A DNA stretch of 64,000 bases, taken from Megachile rotundata (taxonomy: Eukaryota; Arthropoda; Insecta; Hymenoptera; Megachilidae). The DNA lies in NCBI RefSeq assembly GCF_050947335.1, contig NC_134989.1:3279501-3343500 (forward strand). The letters run 5' to 3'. Below the pieces are notes generated by a model. It made no database searches. It was given only the letters and a program-made list of their open reading frames with translations, and was not told where the DNA came from. Each line of letters begins with the position of its first letter. The stretch's first letter is position 1. Both the position numbers and the translations under genes were made by a program. Below, in pieces: positions 59,760 to 64,000 of the stretch.

Positions 59760-60548
59760 TTGGAGCCTATTAGAGATTTCGGTGATTGGTACGCGCGTCG
59801 TTCAGCAGAGTGCGCATGCGCGTCGAAGGTCGAGCAATGAGCGGTAGCGCGGGAGTGGCAGTATAGTTTCGGACGTCGCGTCGCGTGCTTCGGGGTGAGA
59901 AACGTGTAACGTTTGTGGATTTTCTCCGTGGATGTGTTTCGTTATGCGTGTCACTTACTGTCGATCGATCGTTCCCCACGTGTCCATACAACGAATATCA
60001 CGGTGATCGAGCGACGAATCGTCGGTCGTCGTGGTTTGTTGATTCGATTCGATCCGTGGTGTGTTTGTTTTCCCGTGTCGAAGTGCAATCATCTGTGGAT
60101 TATTTGGAGCAGCTGCAACGAACAGGTTATTTGACCGGCTGGACGCATCTCGTGCATTCACGATCCGTAAACCAGGTTGATCGATCGTCGTCGCAGATTA
60201 TATTTACCATATCTGTACGATGTACACGAGAGAATATCATCGTACGAGGGATGAACCTCGTGTGATTTTACGATGATTAACCCTTACGCGATACTGTTTC
60301 TGCGCATCAAGACGCGCTCGTACTTTGAATCCGGCTGATTATGCGCCTCCCAATAGAGAGCGCTGCGGTATTGTGCAAATGCTTGCCGCGGTAATTGAGG
60401 CCTCAAACGGTGCAGCGATTAAAAGAAGATGCGAAACGGGGTCATTGTTTGTTTACACTCGAATCGTTGCGCGGAAAGGGTTAATTCTCCTGTTCATGAA
60501 ATATATGTTCGTGAAATTATTTTCGAGAGTTTCTATTTCGCATCTTTG
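59760..60548 (+). promoter_or_regulatory. CpG-rich promoter and putative first (5' UTR) exon
   Basis: Sequence changes sharply from AT-rich to CpG-rich at about 59785 and stays so to about 60480. Near its start lies TGCGCATGCGCG, an NRF1/EWG-type site. At its right edge TTTG/GTGAGTTTTGAG (junction about 60548/60549) is a good 5' splice site, after which the sequence is AT-rich and intron-like. Several overlapping frames (126 and 73 codons plus; 75 codons at 60325-60552) are short and unrecognised, so the exon is more likely untranslated leader. Direction plus is inferred from the CpG-rich side and the donor. The gene itself lies beyond the window. Confidence 0.5.
59811..59822. promoter_or_regulatory. 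NRF1/EWG-type palindromic site
   Basis: TGCGCATGCGCG matches the GCGCATGCGC consensus bound by NRF1 and its insect relative Ewg. Single site, at the left edge of the CpG-rich block. Confidence 0.6.
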
Positions 60549-63500
60549 GTGAGTTTTGAGTAAATTCTTATAATTTTCTTTACATAACTCTTGTTTAACT
60601 TAAAAGTTTATGACTTTTTTTGAATTTGAATTTGTTTGATAATTTGATACATAATATTGAAGGATCATCACTAAATAAATATGTAAATTGGAGTATTATA
60701 CAAAATAATGGTTACCATAATTACAACTTTTTAATGCAGTTTTAATACAAGTTATATTATCGGTAAATTATATTCAAAATATGTTGCCTTTGTCGAAATA
60801 AATGCAGGCAATCTTAATATAAGATATAATTATTACAATGTTACAACACATGAAAATATGTATTAAATTTATTTTAATGGATTTTTAATGGGGGATATTA
60901 TTCAGAGTTTGTGTCTGCGCTGACGTTTAAGATAGAGTTCAAGTTATACATAATTCATATATTTCAGCAAAACTTATACATACTAAAAAGTACACGATCT
61001 CAAAAAAAATATTAAAACTTTCAGTATTGGGGACCTTAATTTCAGAGAGTATAATTTCTTAAATTATAGTACCTTAGATTTCCTGTTAATTCGTTTATAA
61101 TTTTGAATTAAAAATATTAATTTAGAATTACTAATTAAGACCAGAAACAATTACTGTAAACGGCCAATAGAGATATAGCAAAAATTTTACGAATCTAGAG
61201 ATATTAAAGTTTTTAAGTATAAGAACCTTTGGCAATTGGAATTTAGGAATATTTGGGTTTATTTTAGATGTGTTTTTTTTTAAATATTATCTTAACTCTG
61301 GAGATATTTGGACCTGTAATTGTACGGATTTTGGGTTACTGGACTAAGGAAATATTTACATTTCTAGCGATGTAGGAATCTAGGGACACAGATATGTAGA
61401 GGTATCTGGAAATATTCCTATTTAGGAGAATATGCTCTAGATATTTATAGGGCCCTGTAAAACATAGGGATCTACAAGAGACTTATGAATCTGACGATAT
61501 TGTGAACTATCGATATCTCGACTGAGTGCATTTTAAAAACAAGAATATTTGAATCTAGATATATTGTGGTTCAGAAATAACTGAATCTAATTATAATAAA
61601 AGATAGTTATTTAAAAAAATAGCGATGTGCGTAAAGATTACTGTGTCTAATATGAGGAACTAGAAATTAGAGAATAATAATTTAGATTCACGTAACTAAA
61701 GTGCTCTCAATAATTAATATGATTTATACCTGCATTTAAAACTAAATAATTATGAATACAAATAAATAGAAACATTTTAAAAGAAAATAACCATATACCA
61801 ATGATATAATCATACGTCATCCGAAAGTAAATGCAGCTTCAGACTTTCTTGTCGAGATGATTTGATGTGCTTAATTAGAAACACATCTATTTCTTTTTCA
61901 ACAGTCGAGTTTTTGTTTAGTTTTTTAATTTAAGTTATGTTTTTAAAAATTCATATTTCAGTTCGGTTCAGTTTATTTTCTTCTCTTCGCATGAAAAAAG
62001 CGTTCCGAACATAGAGTACCTACAGTCTTATATTTCCCAAATAGTGTTCCATATTTCATAAGTGTCTTTGTTTTTATAGAAAGTTGGTTTTGACAATTTG
62101 GTACAGTATTATTTTTGTCGATAATTTGGCGAACTAAAGACGTAGACCAAAACATAAGGGATGAATATCGTTTCGTTCGTATCCCAAATCACCGATTGGT
62201 TTCTGAAATGAATCCTTTGATCCCGCGTGATTTTATCGAAACGCTGAACTCGCATACACTCGATGAAATAATCTAAATTGAAGAGATGCATGCTTCGCTC
62301 GTGTATCAATCAGTTCGTAATTAATAGCCTGATACGAGACTCAGTACGAGCAGTACCGTATTTGAAAACGAATCACGGATTAAGCTGCGAAAACAGAGAG
62401 AACATTTTGAATTTTGTTGCTGATTTTTTATACCAATTTTCCGATCGGTGTAAAACTGATTCACAATGTTCCGAAAAATAATCCTTTAGAAACAAAACAG
62501 TTCCAAAGCTTATGTCACGTATCTGGTATCGTATTTATAATTTTATATGAGGTATATAACATTTCTCCCTTTTGGAATATACATTGTACATTTACAATTT
62601 TGATTTAGCGTTGAATATTGTTAGAAATTGTTTAAATAAGTAGTTTATTTTGAAAATGGAGCAAGCCATTTCTTGTTATTGCGTGATATTTAACCCTGCA
62701 GCTTATAACATCGAGTCAGACTCCTGACGTACATTTCAATTCTAATGTCACAAACCTAAGTCGTATTTACACAAGAATTTAATTTTGAATTCAATGTTGA
62801 TTACAATCTGTACAACTAAATATTGCTGAATGCAAAATATACTTAACATTTCAACTTTTTTTATTTATCTTTATATTATAATAACACACAATTGCCAAGA
62901 AAATCATAAATTATGTGGTTAAGGGTTCAATATATTTAAATACATTTAAAAATGTTGCTAATCATTAATATAGGAATTGTTTCCATTTTGTAGTGTTAAA
63001 TAATGTAAGTTTATTCTTCAAAAATGTTTAAAGTGCTAGCTAAAAAAGTGAAAGTTTTATTATATCCCAATATTGTTTCACTTTCAAAATTGTGTTATTG
63101 TAATCGTTAATTAAACGGATAGTATTTCAATTGTTCCATTATTTTTTTTTCTTAATTTCTTTGAATCATTTTGCTCCGAATTGTCTTCATATTCAAATTC
63201 TGATTCCAAGATTCTTCTTTTATTATCTATTGTCATGGGTTTTATTTCTATAAACATAATCAAGATAATAAAATTCCATGAAAATGAGGATATCATTGAA
63301 GTGGCATTATTACCCAGGAAAGTATTTTTTTTTTTTTTTATTATTATCTATCAGATTCACTTTTAGACGTATCGCAATTATAATTTTCATTTAAATCATT
63401 CTGAACTATATATATTTTCGAATAAAATAAGCAACGATTCGTAATTAATTTTCAAACAGATAATGGAAATCAGCAATGACATCTAGATAGACCTATAGCA

Positions 63501-64000
63501 CATCCCCATTCATATCGAGGTTGCCTATACCAGCATTATCATTTAATCTGTAGATTTTTACAATATTATTGGCATTACTAAATCTTACCGGAGATACATT
63601 GTACCGTCATATATTTGGCTAAAAATAATTTCAATTTAAATTGGACTTGTACTACTTTTAAAATAAACATCTGTCCAATACCGTTAATCAGTCAAACGTT
63701 CATCGCCCAAATATTAGAAAATTTCAATTATTTTAGATTGCCTACAAATAAGAGTATATCAAAATTTTGTCTGTTCTTATTATTTTTATTTTTTCTCAAA
63801 AATGGACTTGCAGAACTTACAAAATAAATGGGTCAAATACATGTTCCAAATACTGAAAATATTTTAGAATAATTCAAGAAGAAATATATTTGAGGGGTTT
63901 CAAAAAATATTATTTCTTATTTTGGAATAATTTTATTTTATTCGTAATATTTATTGCGAAATTGTTGAATATGCTTTTACTAAAAAATATTTGTCATTAC
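60549..64000 (+). other. AT-rich sequence, probable first intron of the gene starting near 59.8 kb
   Basis: No recognisable exon. A weak G-strand AATTT tract with GGAATTTAGGAATATTTGGG-type units lies at 61180-61500. Slightly GC-richer spots occur at 62160-62400. Frames are 60-70 codons and unassigned. Intron identity is inference from the donor at 60549. Confidence 0.35.

Noticed and set aside
1..64000. CRISPR arrays, operons, toxin-antitoxin or other prokaryotic systems
   Set aside because: Composition, transposon types and intron-like structure are those of an insect nuclear genome. No regularly spaced identical repeats were seen.

Overview
This window looks like non-coding DNA from an AT-rich insect nuclear genome. 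A hymenopteran, probably a bee, is my best guess; that is inference from base composition and transposon types, not a marker gene. I found no protein-coding host exon that I can name, no rRNA or tRNA gene, and nothing bacterial or CRISPR-like. The only long open frame is a retrotransposon polyprotein. The rest is unique AT-rich sequence, diverged simple repeats, short GC-richer islands and transposable elements of several ages.

Layout. 1-12 kb: alternating AATTT-type degenerate repeat tracts and GC-richer islands, an internally deleted mariner (3712-4602) and a foldback element (6908-7176). 12-24 kb: a second internally deleted mariner (12696-13619) inserted into a repeat tract, a GCC/ATAT degenerate tandem region (about 14980-15605), a 148-bp hairpin (17412-17559) and a 37-bp tandem repeat (19639-19795). 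24-33.6 kb: mostly unique AT-rich DNA with a strong candidate recursive-splice (ratchet) site at 29593/29594. 33.67-36.38 kb: a 2.7-kb element with inverted TGTAAC termini and a CAAG target duplication, carrying a nested hAT-type MITE. 37.99-39.92 kb: a CpG-rich block that may be a long LTR or LTR-element fragment. 39.93-44.88 kb: a complete Ty3/Gypsy retrotransposon on the minus strand with two identical 219-bp LTRs, a TATA target duplication, a tRNA-Pro-like primer site and one uninterrupted 1423-codon Gag-Pol frame with an N-terminal SAP-like segment. 45-54 kb: more repeat tracts, a long TTTTACTA-type pyrimidine tract (48.06-49.0 kb), an opposite-strand relative of the 15-kb repeat (50.8-51.14 kb) and a 740-bp palindromic MITE (52903-53642). 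54.99-55.81 kb: a fossil Tc1-like transposase. 59.76-60.55 kb: a CpG-rich segment with an NRF1/EWG-type palindrome and a good 5' splice site, probably the promoter and first (5' UTR) exon of a plus-strand gene whose remaining exons lie beyond the window.

How it fits together: long introns or intergenic DNA of one or two large host genes, shaped by class I and class II elements. The Gypsy element is the only element that looks recently active. The mariners, the Tc1 copy and the MITEs are non-autonomous or dead.
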